Origin: JBEKCP01 sp049509515
GTDB taxonomy: Bacteria > Planctomycetota > Planctomycetia > Pirellulales > Thermoguttaceae
NCBI GenBank assembly: GCA_049509515.1
Contig: JBEKZV010000004.1
Coordinates: 95,474-159,473 of the forward strand
Length of the DNA stretch: 64,000 nucleotides
Direction of reading: 5' to 3'
Shown here: positions 23,526 through 31,645 of the stretch, in pieces
Layout of the letters: every line of letters starts with the position of its first letter
Position numbering within the stretch: position 1 is the first letter of the stretch
Translations under genes and position numbers: made by a program
Notes under the pieces: generated by a model
What the model was told of the DNA's origin: nothing
Databases searched by the model: none
Seen by the model: the letters and a program-made list of their open reading frames with translations, nothing else

Positions 23526-24305
23526 ATGGACTTTCGCGTCAACCTGGACATCTTTCGCGGCCCGCTGGACCTGCTCTTGTACCTCGTGCGGCGGCAGGAG
23601 GTCGAGATCGTCGACATTCCCATTGCGACGATCACCGACCAGTTCCTCGAGTACCTCGCGCTGGTGGAGCAATTGGACGTTGGGGCGGTGGGCGACTTCC
23701 TGGCCGTGGCGGCGTGGCTGATCGAGATCAAGTCGCAGCAGGTGCTCCCGCGGTGCGACGAGGTGCAAGAGGAGATCGAGGACCCGCGGCAGGACCTGGT
23801 GCGGCGGCTGTTGGAGTACAAGCGCTACCGGGATGCGGCCAGCATGCTCGAGGAGCGGAGCCGCTCGTGGCAGCAGCACTATCCGCGGCTGGGCAGCGAC
23901 TTGCCCGGCCGCGACCGCAACCTGGCCGACGAGCCGATCCACGAGGTCGAGCTGTGGGACCTCGTTAGCGCGCTGGGGCGGATCCTCCGCGACAGCGCGG
24001 CCGCCAAGCCCGCCAGCATCGTCTACGACGACACGCCGATCCACGTCCACATGGCGCGAATCTACCAGCGGCTGACGGAGCGCGGCCGCTTGGCCCTGGG
24101 CGACCTGCTGGACGCCCGCCTGCACAAGTCGGCCCTGGTGGGCATGTTCCTGGCGGTGCTGGAGCTGGTGCGGCACCAGCGGATCCTGGCCGAGCAGAAC
24201 CAACTGTTCGGCGAGGTCTGGCTGCTGCCCAATTCCGCGCGGACCGGACCGCTGGATCTGTCCGGCGTCGACACCTACGAGCACGCACGCAAGGTCCCGG
24301 CGTGA
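23526..24305 (+). CDS. scpA: Segregation and condensation protein A
   Basis: This 259-residue kleisin links the SMC heads in chromosome condensation. It shows the ScpA opening FRGPLDLLLYLVRRQEVEI, the middle helical segment IEIKSQQVLPR and a C-terminal winged helix (LALGDLLDARLHKSALVGMFLAVLELVRHQRI). No scpB or smc is in the window. It overlaps the next gene by four bases. Confidence 0.92.
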   Translation: MDFRVNLDIFRGPLDLLLYLVRRQEVEIVDIPIATITDQFLEYLALVEQLDVGAVGDFLAVAAWLIEIKSQQVLPRCDEVQEEIEDPRQDLVRRLLEYKRYRDAASMLEERSRSWQQHYPRLGSDLPGRDRNLADEPIHEVELWDLVSALGRILRDSAAAKPASIVYDDTPIHVHMARIYQRLTERGRLALGDLLDARLHKSALVGMFLAVLELVRHQRILAEQNQLFGEVWLLPNSARTGPLDLSGVDTYEHARKVPA

Positions 24306-25141
24306 TTCACAACGCCCCCGTCAAAGCCCTGGCCTTCAAGGACCTGACCATCGAGGGGTACTCCCGGGCGGCGGTCCAGACCTATTGGCGGATCCCCGAG
24401 CTGCGGCTGGGCTTCGACCTGGGGGCCCAGCCGTGGTCGTTCATGGGCACGCCCACCTGGCTCATCTCGCACGGCCACATGGACCACCTGGCCGCCCTGC
24501 CCGTCTACGTCGCCCGGCGGCGGATGATGCGGATGGAGCCGCCGGTGATCTATTTGCCCGAGGCCATCGTGGACCCGGTGCACCGCGTGCTCCGCTGGCT
24601 GACGCGGATCGACCGCGGCCGGCTGCCGTGCGAGCTGGTGCCGACGCGGCCCGGCGACGAGATCGAATTGTCGCGGGAGCTGGTGGTCACCGTGTCGGCC
24701 ACGGCCCACACCCTGCCCTCGCTGGGCTTCGTCGTCTGGCAGCGGCGGCGGAAGCTCAAGCCCGAGTTCCAGAACCTCCCCGGCGACCAGATCCGCGACC
24801 TGCGGCTGGGCGGCACCGAGGTCACCCGCGAGGTCCGCATCCCGCGGGTGGCCTACCTGGGCGATAGCGCCCCGGCCGGCCTGGACGCCTGCCCCGCCAT
24901 GTTCGCCGCCCAGGTGCTAATCACCGAGCTGACCTTCGTCGCCCCCAGCCATCGCAAGGACAAGATCCACAAGTTCGGCCACATGCACCTGGACGATTTT
25001 CTAGAGCGGGCCGGCCGGTTCCAGAACGAGCTGATCCTTGCCGGCCACTTCAGCACGCGGTATCATCCCAACCAGGTCCGCCAGCACGTCCTCAAGGCCC
25101 TGCCCGACCTGCTCGGCGGCCGGTTGCACCTATGGATCTGA
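24302..25141 (+). CDS. RNase Z-like metallo-beta-lactamase hydrolase
   Basis: A 279-residue MBL-fold protein with the zinc motif SHGHMDHLA (residues 57-65), further ligands in AYLGDSAP and AGHFSTRYH, and FGHMHLDD near 225. The arrangement is that of the ELAC/RNase Z group. Because it lacks an obvious exosite arm and is linked to scpA, the substrate (tRNA 3' end or a small molecule) is uncertain. The start is GTG in the GTGA overlap with scpA. Confidence 0.75.
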   Translation: MIHNAPVKALAFKDLTIEGYSRAAVQTYWRIPELRLGFDLGAQPWSFMGTPTWLISHGHMDHLAALPVYVARRRMMRMEPPVIYLPEAIVDPVHRVLRWLTRIDRGRLPCELVPTRPGDEIELSRELVVTVSATAHTLPSLGFVVWQRRRKLKPEFQNLPGDQIRDLRLGGTEVTREVRIPRVAYLGDSAPAGLDACPAMFAAQVLITELTFVAPSHRKDKIHKFGHMHLDDFLERAGRFQNELILAGHFSTRYHPNQVRQHVLKALPDLLGGRLHLWI

Positions 25142-25144
25142 GCA

Positions 25145-25232
25145 AGGGGTCTTGGGCCTTGGGTCTTAGGTCTTGGACCCGCTAAGACCCAAGTCCTAAG
25201 GCCCAAGTCCCAAGACCAAAGGCCCAAGACCT
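25145..25232. repeat. GTCTTAGGTCTTGG-type repeat, copy 3
   Basis: GGTCTTGGGCCTTGGGTCTTAGG is followed by the inverted set CTAAGACCCAAGTCCTAAGG. It fills the whole gap before nikR, reaching the start codon, so any nikR promoter must lie in or before it. Confidence 0.88.
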
Positions 25233-25652
25233 ATGCCGCAAATCGTCCGCTTCTCCGTCTCGCTGGAAGACGACCTCCTGCAGAAGTTCGACCGCTACTG
25301 CCGCCGGCAGCACTTCGCCACCCGCAGCGAGGCGATCCGCCAACTCCTCCGCGACACCCTGACCGCCCAGGCCTGGCAATCGGACTGCCGGGACGCGGCG
25401 GGCACGCTGACGCTGGTCTACGACCACCACCGCCCGCAACTCCGCGACCACCTCACCCGGCTGCAGCACGACCACACGGACCTGGTGGTTTCGACGCTGC
25501 ACGCCCACCTGACGCACGACCTGTGCCTGGAGGTGATCGTGCTCCGCGGCCCGGCCGTGCGGCTGCACGAGATCGCCGCCCGGCTCCGCGGCCTGAAGGG
25601 CATCTACAAGGGCGAACTGGTGATGGCCAGCGCGACGAAGGAGGAAGGATGA
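25233..25652 (+). CDS. nikR: Nickel-responsive regulator NikR-like
   Basis: This 139-residue protein has an N-terminal ribbon-helix-helix DNA-binding domain (VRFSVSLEDDLLQKFD, TRSEAIRQLLRD) and a C-terminal ACT-like nickel-binding domain. The expected ligands are present: the QHDH region, then TLHAHLTHDLC with His-x-His and Cys. NikR represses nickel uptake genes when nickel is plentiful; no nickel transporter or hydrogenase/urease gene is in the window, so its targets are elsewhere. Confidence 0.92.
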   Translation: MPQIVRFSVSLEDDLLQKFDRYCRRQHFATRSEAIRQLLRDTLTAQAWQSDCRDAAGTLTLVYDHHRPQLRDHLTRLQHDHTDLVVSTLHAHLTHDLCLEVIVLRGPAVRLHEIAARLRGLKGIYKGELVMASATKEEG

Positions 25653-25735
25653 AGGGTTGGGGATCAGTTTAGCGGGCGACCATGCTGCGCACGGTGCCCT
25701 GCCCGCCGTTGCCGCTGTAGGCCGCGTTGAGGATT

Positions 25736-28276
25736 CTAGATTTTGGATTTTGGATTCTTGGATTGGTCGGCCTGCGGCGGGTTCGGCTGCGGGACAATTT
25801 CTTCGCAGGCCTTGTAAAGTGGCAGGTAGCGGTAATAAACCTCCAGGATCAAAGTGGCCAGGCAAGTCGTCATCAGCCGGCCGCCCTGCCGGCCCCAAAG
25901 GTCTTTCTGCGGGGCCCAACTCCCGTTGGCACATGAGTCGGGGTCCCGCTCCTGCGACCCGACGAGCACCCGCCGCACTTGCCGCCACCAGGTGTCCCAA
26001 TCCGTACCGTTGACGTTGTGCATCGCCATCGTAGCCGGGAACCAGTAGTAGAGGTTGGGCTGCGCCGAGTCGGGCAGGTGCCCCATCAAGTAGCGCGCCC
26101 CGTCGATCATCATGGGGTCCGTGCGCTTGACCCCGAGGTGCTGCCGGGCCAGGAGCCCGACGGCGGTCATCGTCACGGTCGCCGCCTGGCCCGGCTGATA
26201 GGAGTACCGGCTGCCGTTCGGTCCGCTGGCGACCGCGTCGAGCCACTTGCCGGCCGCGCCGAAGGTCGAGCCGCCGACTCCCAGGCCGGCCATCTGGGCG
26301 CTTTTCAGGGCCATGAGCTGCCAACCCAGCACGCTGGTGTCGCCCGGGTCGCCCGGGTTGTAGCGCCAGCCGCCGTCGTTCTTGTTCTGTGCGTTGATAA
26401 TGTAGTTGACCGCCCCCTGCGCCGCCATGCCGACGTTCCGGTCGCCGCTCATGCCGTAGGCCTCGCACAGGGCGATGGTCGCCAGGCCGTGGGAATACAT
26501 GGGCTGGATGCAGCCTTTGGCCAGGTTGCCATTGGGCTCCTGGTTTCGGATGAGCCAATTGAGGCCGTTGGCGATGTTGCCCCGGTACGGCCCCTTGGTC
26601 TTATGGGTCAGGCCGGCGGCGAGGAACGGCAAAAGGGCCAGGGCAGTAGCGCCGGCGTCGGCCTGCACCGCTCCCGGCCCGGTGCAGGTCTTGTCCGTGC
26701 AGCGATCGGTGTACTTCTGGAAGTTCCAGCGCCCGTCGGGCATTTGGTGGCGGGCGAGCCACACAAGCGCGCCGGTAACTGGTCTCTCCTGGTGCTTTGT
26801 TCCTCCGATCCTAGGGGCCCTGGTTGCGGGATCGGGCGCGCCGGTCTCCGTCGCCGGTTCCCCGGTGGTGTCCGCAGCGGGCGAGGGCTCCGCCTCGCCC
26901 AACGGAGACTGCGGGGATGCACGGAGCATCTCGCCCAAGACCCGCAAGATGCTCTTCTTGGCACGGGGCGGGTTCGGCTGCGGGCCAACTTCTTCGTTGG
27001 CCTTGTACAGCGGCAAATAGCGGTAATGAACCTCCAGCGTCAAGGCGGCCAGGGAAGTGGTCATCAGCCGGCCGCCCCGCTGGCCCCACAGGTCTTTCTG
27101 CGGGGCCCAACTCCCGTTGGCACACGAGTTGAAATCCCGGTCCTGCGTCTCGACGAGCACCCGCCGCACCTGTCGATGCCAGGCCTCCCAATCCGTGCCG
27201 GAGACGTTGTGCATCGTCACCGTAGCCGGGAACCAGTAGTAGAGATTGGGCTGGGCCGGATCGGGCAGGTGCCCCATCAGGTAACGCGCCCCGTCGGTCA
27301 TCGTGGGGTCGCTGCGTTTGGTCCCGAGGTGCTGCCGGGCCAGGAGCCCAACGGCGGTCATCGTCACGCTCGCCGCGCCGCCCGGTTGGTAAGAGTACCG
27401 GCTGCCGTTTGGTCCGCTGGCGACCGCGTCGAGCCATTTCTTCGCCCCCTTGAAGGTCTTGTCGGGTACCGAGAGACCGGCCATCTGGGCGCTCTTCAGG
27501 GCCATGACCTGCCAACCCAGCACGCTGGTGTCGCCGGCGTCGCCCGGGTTGTACCGCCAGCCGCCGTCGTTCTTGTTCTGTGCGTTGATAACGTAGTTGG
27601 CCGCCCCTTGGGCCGCGATGCCGATGTTCCGGTCGCCGCTGAGTCCGTAGGCCTCCGAAAGCGCGATGGTCGCCAGGCCGTGAGAATACATGGGCTGGGG
27701 GCAGTCTTTGGCCAGGTTGCCATTGGGCTCCTGGTTTCGGATGAGCCAATTGACGGCGTTGGCGATGTTGCGCCGGTACGGCCCCTTGGTCTTATGCGTC
27801 TGGCCGGCGGCGAGAAACGGCAAGAGGCCCAGGGCAGTAGCGCCGGCGTCGGCCTGCACCGTTCCCGGCCCGGTGCAGGTCTTGTCTGTGCAGCGATCGG
27901 CGTACGCCTGGAAGCTCCATCGCCCGTCTGGCATTTGATGGTTGGCCAGCCACACGAGTGCGCCGGTAACTGCTCTCTCTTGATGCTTTATTCCTGGGGC
28001 ACTCGTGCCGCTTGCCGGGGCCCAGGCTGGAATCTCGTACCTATCAAACTCCGGCGCCGGTTTGCCGGCGGCGCCCGCAGGGGGCGAGGGCTCCGCCTCG
28101 GCCGGCGGGGATTGCCCGGATGCAGCGAGCGCCTTGCCCAAGGCCCGCAAGATGCTCCCCTTGGCCTGTGGCGGCTCTTTCCCGGGCGCCGGCTCCTGGC
28201 CAGGGCAGCGTGCGGAAGCAGCGGCCAGGGCAACCGTGAGCGCAACACACGTCGCGAGGCGGCGGAAAGCTGGCAT
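25736..28276 (-). CDS. Secreted protein with two tandem toroid (prenyltransferase-repeat) domains
   Basis: The ATG at 28276 follows GCAGGAG, and the product begins MPAFRRLATCVALTVALAAA, a signal peptide. Two near-identical domains of about 340 residues each follow, joined by a linker rich in Pro, Ala and Glu. Each contains RCTDKTCTGPG, NWLIRNQEPNGNLAK, GGWRYNPGD and SCANGSWAPQKDLWG. The duplication is visible at DNA level (about 25800-26800 against 27000-27990). Both halves are paralogues of the C-terminal domain at 10988-12748. Cyclase catalytic residues are not seen; extracellular binding is only a guess. The longer frame to 28534 crosses repeats. Confidence 0.82.
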   Translation of the reverse strand: MPAFRRLATCVALTVALAAASARCPGQEPAPGKEPPQAKGSILRALGKALAASGQSPPAEAEPSPPAGAAGKPAPEFDRYEIPAWAPASGTSAPGIKHQERAVTGALVWLANHQMPDGRWSFQAYADRCTDKTCTGPGTVQADAGATALGLLPFLAAGQTHKTKGPYRRNIANAVNWLIRNQEPNGNLAKDCPQPMYSHGLATIALSEAYGLSGDRNIGIAAQGAANYVINAQNKNDGGWRYNPGDAGDTSVLGWQVMALKSAQMAGLSVPDKTFKGAKKWLDAVASGPNGSRYSYQPGGAASVTMTAVGLLARQHLGTKRSDPTMTDGARYLMGHLPDPAQPNLYYWFPATVTMHNVSGTDWEAWHRQVRRVLVETQDRDFNSCANGSWAPQKDLWGQRGGRLMTTSLAALTLEVHYRYLPLYKANEEVGPQPNPPRAKKSILRVLGEMLRASPQSPLGEAEPSPAADTTGEPATETGAPDPATRAPRIGGTKHQERPVTGALVWLARHQMPDGRWNFQKYTDRCTDKTCTGPGAVQADAGATALALLPFLAAGLTHKTKGPYRGNIANGLNWLIRNQEPNGNLAKGCIQPMYSHGLATIALCEAYGMSGDRNVGMAAQGAVNYIINAQNKNDGGWRYNPGDPGDTSVLGWQLMALKSAQMAGLGVGGSTFGAAGKWLDAVASGPNGSRYSYQPGQAATVTMTAVGLLARQHLGVKRTDPMMIDGARYLMGHLPDSAQPNLYYWFPATMAMHNVNGTDWDTWWRQVRRVLVGSQERDPDSCANGSWAPQKDLWGRQGGRLMTTCLATLILEVYYRYLPLYKACEEIVPQPNPPQADQSKNPKSKI

Positions 28277-28377
28277 GATCGGCTCCTGCGGCTCGATTCC
28301 CAAAGGCTCCGCGGACACGTCCATTCTGGCGCCGATCCGCACCACGAGCAAGTGGGGGCTCGGGAGTGCGGCGATGC

Positions 28378-28490
28378 TCTTGTGGCACGGTCTCCCGGGG
28401 GTGGCACGGTCGGGAGGCCGTACCACAACAGGCGGAGACCGTGCCACAACAGGCGGTCGAGTAGCCCCCGGACGCAGTCCGGGGGCTTTC
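28378..28490. repeat. GTGGCACGGTC repeats plus CGGACGCAGTCCG hairpin
   Basis: Three partial GTGGCACGGTC/GACCGTGCCACAAC arms (28381-28450) are followed by GCCCCCGGACGCAGTCCGGG (28462-28485), a terminator-like hairpin ending GGCTTT. These fill most of the gap between two divergent genes. TAAGAT at 28520-28525 may serve the transporter. Confidence 0.85.
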
Positions 28491-28555
28491 CCCCAGTTCC
28501 GTTCGCCCGGCGGGTTTGGTAAGATCATCCGCAATCACCCCCCGCGAGCCCGCCC

Positions 28556-30847
28556 ATGTACCCGACGAACACCCTCTTGGCCGCCATACCGGACCTCTCG
28601 TCCTCCGCCCTGACCGGATGGGACTGGCTGGCCATCGCCTGCTATTTCAGCGTCCTGCTGGCCGTGGCCTGGTGGGTCATCCGCCGCAGCAAGGACACTG
28701 CGGCCGACTACTTCCTGGCCGGCCGGAACCTGGGCTGGTGGGTCATCGGGGCCTCGATCTTCGCCTCGAACATCGGCTCGGAGCACGTGGTGGGGCTGGC
28801 CGGCTCGGGGGCGGCCGACGGCGTGGCGATGGCCCATTACGAGCTGCACGCCTGGTGCCTGCTGGTGCTGGCGTGGGTGTTCGTGCCCTTCTACGCCCGC
28901 TCGCTGGTGTTCACCATGCCCGAGTTCCTCGAGCGCCGCTTCTCCCCCGCCTCGCGCTACGTGCTCTCGGTGGTTTCGCTGGTGACGTTCATCGTGTCGA
29001 AGATCGCGGTGGGCATTTTCGCCGGGGGCGTGGTCTTCGCCACGCTCCTGCCGGAGATCCACTTCCCGCTGGGCGGGGTGGAAATCAACAGCTTCTGGAT
29101 CGGCTCGGTCCTGGTGATCGTGCTGACCGGCCTGTACACGATGTTGGGCGGGATGCGGGCCGTGGCCTACAACGACGCCGTGCAGACGCTGGTGCTGATC
29201 GTGGGCTCGGCGTCGCTGACGATCTACGGGCTGTGGAAGCTGGGCGGCTGGGGCCAGCTCCGCGCGGTCTGCGACCCCGACATGTTCAACCTCTGGAAGC
29301 CGCTGATCCCCGCCGGCGTCGAGGGCACCTGGGCCCCGGTGAAGGAGCCCGGCCGCATGGCCTGGTACTTCAACGATTACTACCCGTGGCTGGGCATGTT
29401 GTTCTGCGCGCCGATCATCGGCCTGTGGTACTGGTGTACGGACCAGTACATCGTGCAGCGGGCCCTTGGGGCCCCCGATCAGCAGACCGCCCGCCGCGGC
29501 AGCATCTTCGCCGCCTTTCTAAAACTCTCGCCGGTGTACTTGTTCATCATCCCGGGCTTGGTGTGCTTCGCCCTGGCCAAGACCTACACCGTGCCGGGAC
29601 TGGCCGGCGGCTGGGAGTTTAAAGCGGAGGACTTCAAGGAAGCGGAACTGCCCAGGCTCTCGAAGCAGATCGCCGCGCACGCGGATTTGTATTCGATGTT
29701 CATCTGGGACCAACTCTCGCCGCAGGCTCGCGAGCAACTTTCGGCCTACAGCCGCGAAGAGGCGGACGCTGGAGCGGTTCGTATTACGCTCGCCGCGGCG
29801 CTCAATAAGATCGCCGGCGGTCCTTCCATCGACGAGCAAATCGAATACCTCGAGCCCAACGGCATTGCGCCACGTTCCCGCGGCCGCCCGGAGAAGCAGC
29901 CGGATTCAAGTGGGGTGGCGCCCGAGGAGGCCGTACCGCTGGTTGGGAGCGAGGAGACCATCAAGGTGAGGAGACTGCTGTGGAACAAGGCGCTCCAGCC
30001 CGAGCAGGCAGCAGCCCTGACTCGCCGCCTGAATCGCCTCGTCTTGGAGGACTCCTTTCCGCAGGCCATCGAGCAAGACCGCCTGATCCAGGAAAACGGC
30101 AAGGGCAACCCGCAGAAGTCGCAGGGGGCCTTCCCGCTGATGGTCAAGCATCTCCTGCCGTCGGGCCTGCGGGGGCTGGTGGTGGCCGGACTGCTCTCGG
30201 CCCTGATGGGCTCGCTGGCCGGTGTGTTCAACGCCTGCTCGACGCTCTTCACCGTCGATCTCTACCAGAAGTGGCGACCGGCCGCCACCCAGCACCAGAT
30301 CGTCCGCACCGGGCGGATCGCCACGGCGGTGATGATCCTCATTGCCCTGGCGTGGATCCCGGTGATCCAAGGGGCCCACGGCCTGTATAACTACCTGCAA
30401 ACGGTGCAAGCCTACCTGGCGCCGCCGATCTTCGTGGTGTTCTTCCTCGGCGTGTTCTTCAAGCGGCTGAACGCCAAGGGCTGTTTCGCGGCCATGGCGG
30501 TCGGGTTCCTGTTGGGCCTGTTCCGCATGATCGTCGACACGCCCGTGACGCTCTGCCTGGCGGGCTTCGAGAACGGTTACGCGGTGGGCTCCTTCCTGTG
30601 GATCGTCAACAACATCTTCTTCCAATACTTCGGCGTCCTCATTACCATCGTGTCGGCGGTGGTGATGGTGCTGGTGAGTTACCTGACCGCCGAGCCTGAG
30701 TACGGCCGGATCAAGGGCTTGACCTTCGGGACGACCACGGCCGAAGACCGCAGCAGCACGCGGGCAAGCTGGCGCTGGCCCGAAGTGGCGGCCTCGGCCG
30801 TCGTGGTCGGGGCGATCCTGGCGGCGTACCTGTACTTCCGCGGCTAA
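28556..30847 (+). CDS. Sodium:solute symporter (SSS family)
   Basis: A 763-residue membrane protein opening with a helix (LAIACYFSVLLAVAWWVI), then YFLAGRNLGWWVIGASIFASNIGSEHVVGLAGSG, which is typical of SGLT-like transporters, and GIFAGGVVFATLL. A hydrophilic insert (about 350-480) rich in charged residues separates the middle and late helices; FVVFFLGVFFKRLN and the C-terminal helix follow. It probably takes up a sugar or related solute with sodium; the substrate cannot be told. It stands alone, divergent from the toroid gene. Confidence 0.88.
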   Translation: MYPTNTLLAAIPDLSSSALTGWDWLAIACYFSVLLAVAWWVIRRSKDTAADYFLAGRNLGWWVIGASIFASNIGSEHVVGLAGSGAADGVAMAHYELHAWCLLVLAWVFVPFYARSLVFTMPEFLERRFSPASRYVLSVVSLVTFIVSKIAVGIFAGGVVFATLLPEIHFPLGGVEINSFWIGSVLVIVLTGLYTMLGGMRAVAYNDAVQTLVLIVGSASLTIYGLWKLGGWGQLRAVCDPDMFNLWKPLIPAGVEGTWAPVKEPGRMAWYFNDYYPWLGMLFCAPIIGLWYWCTDQYIVQRALGAPDQQTARRGSIFAAFLKLSPVYLFIIPGLVCFALAKTYTVPGLAGGWEFKAEDFKEAELPRLSKQIAAHADLYSMFIWDQLSPQAREQLSAYSREEADAGAVRITLAAALNKIAGGPSIDEQIEYLEPNGIAPRSRGRPEKQPDSSGVAPEEAVPLVGSEETIKVRRLLWNKALQPEQAAALTRRLNRLVLEDSFPQAIEQDRLIQENGKGNPQKSQGAFPLMVKHLLPSGLRGLVVAGLLSALMGSLAGVFNACSTLFTVDLYQKWRPAATQHQIVRTGRIATAVMILIALAWIPVIQGAHGLYNYLQTVQAYLAPPIFVVFFLGVFFKRLNAKGCFAAMAVGFLLGLFRMIVDTPVTLCLAGFENGYAVGSFLWIVNNIFFQYFGVLITIVSAVVMVLVSYLTAEPEYGRIKGLTFGTTTAEDRSSTRASWRWPEVAASAVVVGAILAAYLYFRG

Positions 30848-31063
30848 ATCAAGTTGCGTGATCCCGGGGCGGATTGGCACCGGGATCGTGTTCCACTGCT
30901 CCGCAGAAGCAGGGCCCACAAGACCACCGCGTTATCACTGCTTCTAGGAAACAGTGGCACACTTCATGAATAACCCGGGCCAATCGAGAGCGCCCGCCCG
31001 GCGCAACGAACCGTCACCCCGGGCGGGCGCTGAAAACTGCCAAAGGACCGTTGCCGCCCCCGA
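30848..31063. repeat. Hairpins between the convergent transporter and Cys-rich genes
   Basis: GATCCCGG/CCGGGATC (30860-30887) is followed by a CACTGCTTC-type repeat (30896-30957) and a 13-bp stem AGCGCCCGCCCGG/CCGGGCGGGCGCT (30989-31031). None has a T run, but the last is strong enough to separate the two transcription units. Confidence 0.7.
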
Positions 31064-31495
31064 TCACTTGGGGACACTGGGCGGCGCGGGGGCCGGCACG
31101 GCCGGCGCAGGCGGCGTGGGGGCCGCGACGGGGGCCGCCACGGGGGCCGGCGGCGTCGCTTGTGGAGCCGGCTGCGGGGCGGAAGTCGTCACTTGCCCGC
31201 CGCCGCAGGATGTGCAGCCGCAGGCCGTCCCGCCGCAGGACGTGCAGCCGCAGGCGGTCCCACAACAGCTCGTCTGGCAGCAAGACGTCTCGCAGCCGCA
31301 GGACCGGCGGCATCTTCGCGAGCCGCACGAGCTGTAGCAGCCGCACCCGCAGGAACTCACGCCGCAACTGCTGCACCCGCAGGAGTCGCAACCGCACGAG
31401 CGGCGGCCGGCCTGGGCGTTGTCCGCCAGGTACGACATGCCGAGCGTCACCGCCAACAGGGCGACCGCCAGAAGAAGCACGCGATTTCGCGTCAT
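31064..31495 (-). CDS. Cysteine-rich secreted protein
   Basis: The ATG at 31495 follows GGGAGGTG. A signal peptide (VLLLAVALLAVTLGMSYLADNAQA) precedes a segment of about 70 residues packed with cysteine and glycine, including SCGCDSCGCSSCG and CGGTACGCTSCGG, with Arg-rich breaks, then a Pro/Ala tail. About 27 cysteines suggest many disulfides or metal binding. No enzyme domain is visible. Proteins of this composition in planctomycetes are thought to be cell-surface components; that is inference. Confidence 0.7.
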   Translation of the reverse strand: MTRNRVLLLAVALLAVTLGMSYLADNAQAGRRSCGCDSCGCSSCGVSSCGCGCYSSCGSRRCRRSCGCETSCCQTSCCGTACGCTSCGGTACGCTSCGGGQVTTSAPQPAPQATPPAPVAAPVAAPTPPAPAVPAPAPPSVPK

Positions 31496-31509
31496 GGCAA
31501 CACCTCCCG

Positions 31510-31543
31510 AAAAAAGGGTCAGGCAAGACCGAACTGGTCTTGC
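31510..31543 (-). terminator. Intrinsic terminator between two minus-strand genes
   Basis: On the minus strand GCAAGACC and GGTCTTGC pair around AGTTC or similar, followed after CTGACCC by six T. It should end the transcript of the gene at 31646-33529 before the Cys-rich gene. Confidence 0.65.
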
Positions 31544-31645
31544 GCGAAGCATTCTTTCGCCGCCGCCGGATAATGCAACCCCCGGAAATTCATCAGTGGC
31601 GACTAAGGGGAATCCCTTGCCACTTGTTGTGGGCGCTTGTAGCCC

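Noticed and set aside
4824..28450. TGGCAC...TGCC in the GTGGCACGGTC repeats as sigma-54 promoter sites
   Set aside because: The spacing comes from the palindrome, copies lie inside genes, and no consistent gene follows them.
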